Assembly (NCBI GenBank): GCA_002396665.1
Contig: DGYJ01000092.1
Location: 873-9,025 of the forward strand
Origin: Bdellovibrionaceae bacterium UBA5009
Lineage (GTDB): Bacteria > Bdellovibrionota > Bdellovibrionia > Bdellovibrionales > Bdellovibrionaceae
Length of the DNA: 8,153 nucleotides
Reading direction: 5' to 3'
The notes beneath the pieces were generated by a model. It did no database searches, had not been told where the DNA came from, and was given only the letters and a program-made list of their open reading frames with translations. The first letter of the stretch is position 1, and every line of letters starts with the position of its first letter. Below, piece after piece: positions 6,544 to 8,153 of this stretch. The translations under genes and the position numbers were made by a program.

Positions 6544-8153
6544 CTAAGTGCCCCCCTCTTCAACAGCTAAAATTGTAATTAAAAAATAATCCACAGAACC
6601 AGAGCTAGTGAAGGCCTGACATTGAATGGAACACAAATGCCCACTGAACTCGAGCTGGTCTGTGTGCAATTGATCAGGAACTGACTTTGCCCTCGTCACA
6701 AGGGCTGAAATATTTTGCTGTAAAGCCGCATCAGGAATGATTTGCAATCCTTGCAGCTTTAAAGACCCAGCATCCACTCGTGAAAGTTGTTCAAATTTGA
6801 TATTTGATGCAATTACCGCACTTTGCGAATCCAACGCAATCGCAGGCGAGCCCAACATTTTCACTAAGTTTTCAACTTGGAGCTGTTTGTTTTCTTGCCC
6901 AGGGATGCCCGATGGCATCCCACCGTCCGAACTAAAATGCCGAGCCAAAACACTATTCATCGTTGCAGTTAAATCTTGCAAAATCGGAAATTGAAAAGTC
7001 ATCACAAGATCTGATTTTTTCTCTCGCAGTGCCACATCCAGCTGACGACTTAAACTGTGCAAAGGGAATTCAATTAATTTATATAAGAAGAAAAACAAGA
7101 AAGCTCCAACGATAGAAGCAATCATCAATGTCTGCATAAACAAGCTAATTGTTTTGCTTTCGTCAAAGCTAACGCTGGATATGTCATATATAATGACAGC
7201 GTGGGCTCGAATTTTCATTTCACCAGCCTCTGGATCGTAGGCATCAATAGGAAAACTGGCTCCCAAGGTGCTGCTATCAATCATTCCTGTCAGTGGACGT
7301 CTTTCTTTTCGCACCTGGTTTGTAAATGTCAGATCAGAAATTCGCCCCGCTTTAGTTGCCGGTGCTAAGATCATTCCATCCGAGTCCTGCATTAAGAAAA
7401 CAGATTTCACTCCATCTTCTACTTCTGCAGAATAGGTACTTAAGGAAGATAAATTGCCCTCGACCAAGGCTTTGCGATTGGCCATTGCCAAATTGCGAGC
7501 CAGGGATTGAGCTCTTTTTTGGCTTTCCAACATCACACTTGATTTCGCCAGTTGTGTCGTCGGAATAATCGAAAGCAAAGTCACTGCAAATATATAGACA
7601 GCAACAAAACCCCCAAGGACCCACTTAAAATCGAACATCTGGGCCAACTTGTAAACGCCTGGCAAGACAACTCTTTCCATGTAATTTTGAAACTGGGCAG
7701 AGATATTTTGCATTAACGTTTGAGTTTGAAATTGCAAGTCTTGGTTTGCACCCATGTTTTGTCCCGGCGGTGGTGCCTGCCAACCCCAAGGCTGTCCACC
7801 TTGCATCTGTTGATTTTGCCAAGGACCCTGAACAACTTCTGATTGTTGGTAATTTTGCGGAAGACCTGATGGCATTTGTTGTGGTTGCGAACGAACTTGC
7901 AATGCCGCATTCCCATTGTAGGCCTGGGCAGATTGGGGACGACGCACTTCTGGAGCAGGAATCAAATCCACAACAACATCATGAATCGAAAACTTTTCAC
8001 CAATATGCAATATTCCATTTTGAATTTTAACACCATTCAAATAGGTCCCGTTGCTAGACTGCATATCCATAAGCACGATCTTGTCTTTACTGACATGGAC
8101 TTCACAATGGTTCTTCGAAATACCTTGAGTCGTTATCTTAATATCAGAATCCC
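6544..8153 (-). CDS. FHA-TM-extracytoplasmic sensor-TM-HAMP-like-PAS protein, 5' end beyond the window
   Basis: The open frame continues to the right edge, so 535 complete codons are visible and the true start lies outside. Numbering from the first complete codon: an FHA domain (1-65) shows S12-K13-x-H15 and a canonical SSNGTYLNG (32-40); its Gly-Arg strand is off the edge. A Pro/Gln/Asn-rich linker (about 66-145) leads to TM1 (about 178-197). A Cache-like extracytoplasmic domain (about 198-333) contains KSVFLMQDSDGMILAPA (249-265). TM2 is about 334-358. A HAMP-like helical segment (about 359-405) and a PAS-like domain (about 426-530, with SPAIALDSQSAVIASN at 435-450) complete the protein. 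This is receptor layout, yet it ends after the PAS with no kinase, cyclase or methyl-accepting domain. It is the first visible gene of the FHA operon. Cache, HAMP and PAS assignments rest on pattern and order. Confidence 0.88.
   Translation of the reverse strand, partial: DSDIKITTQGISKNHCEVHVSKDKIVLMDMQSSNGTYLNGVKIQNGILHIGEKFSIHDVVVDLIPAPEVRRPQSAQAYNGNAALQVRSQPQQMPSGLPQNYQQSEVVQGPWQNQQMQGGQPWGWQAPPPGQNMGANQDLQFQTQTLMQNISAQFQNYMERVVLPGVYKLAQMFDFKWVLGGFVAVYIFAVTLLSIIPTTQLAKSSVMLESQKRAQSLARNLAMANRKALVEGNLSSLSTYSAEVEDGVKSVFLMQDSDGMILAPATKAGRISDLTFTNQVRKERRPLTGMIDSSTLGASFPIDAYDPEAGEMKIRAHAVIIYDISSVSFDESKTISLFMQTLMIASIVGAFLFFFLYKLIEFPLHSLSRQLDVALREKKSDLVMTFQFPILQDLTATMNSVLARHFSSDGGMPSGIPGQENKQLQVENLVKMLGSPAIALDSQSAVIASNIKFEQLSRVDAGSLKLQGLQIIPDAALQQNISALVTRAKSVPDQLHTDQLEFSGHLCSIQCQAFTSSGSVDYFLITILAVEEGGT
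6551..6560 (-). promoter_or_regulatory. Shine-Dalgarno site supporting the TTG start at 6543
   Basis: AAGAGGGGGG on the minus strand lies 7 nt before the TTG, within the last codons of the upstream gene. It is the main reason to accept a TTG start just after the TAG. Confidence 0.55.

Noticed and set aside
7746..8030. Plus-strand open frame of 94 codons
   Set aside because: Antisense to the Pro/Gln-rich linker and FHA end of the sensor gene; no RBS or domain signal.
1..8153. CRISPR arrays, tRNA/rRNA genes, insertion sequences or attachment sites
   Set aside because: I saw no regularly spaced repeats, no tRNA-like cloverleaf segment, no transposase or terminal inverted repeats; the window is almost wholly accounted for by coding sequence.

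Overview
The window looks like chromosomal DNA from a Gram-negative bacterium of moderate-to-low GC (low-to-mid 40s by eye). Double-membrane features support this: a TolQ/ExbB-TolR/ExbD proton channel and a lipobox lipoprotein. The set of membrane-anchored FHA proteins with TPR-like tails resembles predatory or deltaproteobacteria-like lineages such as Bdellovibrionota. That placement is an inference from gene style, not from a marker gene. Nearly every base is coding; no gene-free stretch exceeds about 80 bases.

Left part (1-947, minus strand): a two-gene operon encoding a MotA/TolQ/ExbB-family channel protein and, 2 nt downstream, an ExbD/TolR-family partner cut by the left edge. Positions 948-1024 are a short divergent regulatory gap. 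Middle (1025-2674, plus strand): a lipoprotein with an alkaline-phosphatase/sulfatase-superfamily fold signature, in which several catalytic positions are non-canonical. It runs tail-to-tail into the next operon with a single base between the stop codons.

Right part (8153 down to 2676, minus strand): four tightly packed genes. In transcription order they are an FHA-TM-sensor-TM-HAMP/PAS protein (5' end beyond the window), an FHA-TM-TPR protein with a TTG start, a double-FHA-TM-coiled-coil/TPR protein, and a small protein that reads as a PP2C/SpoIIE-type phosphatase domain with its metal-binding aspartates missing. Junction spacings are 0, +2 and -1 nt, and all three upstream genes end in TAG, which suggests translational coupling and co-assembly.

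The parts suggest a membrane-bound phosphothreonine-reading scaffold. Three proteins would present FHA domains to the cytoplasm and carry periplasmic sensor or TPR domains, with a pseudophosphatase as a possible binding or regulatory subunit. No Ser/Thr kinase, active phosphatase, GGDEF or histidine kinase domain is visible. The writer of the phosphorylation signal, if there is one, must lie outside the window. The FHA/pseudophosphatase cassette is the best candidate for an undescribed system here.
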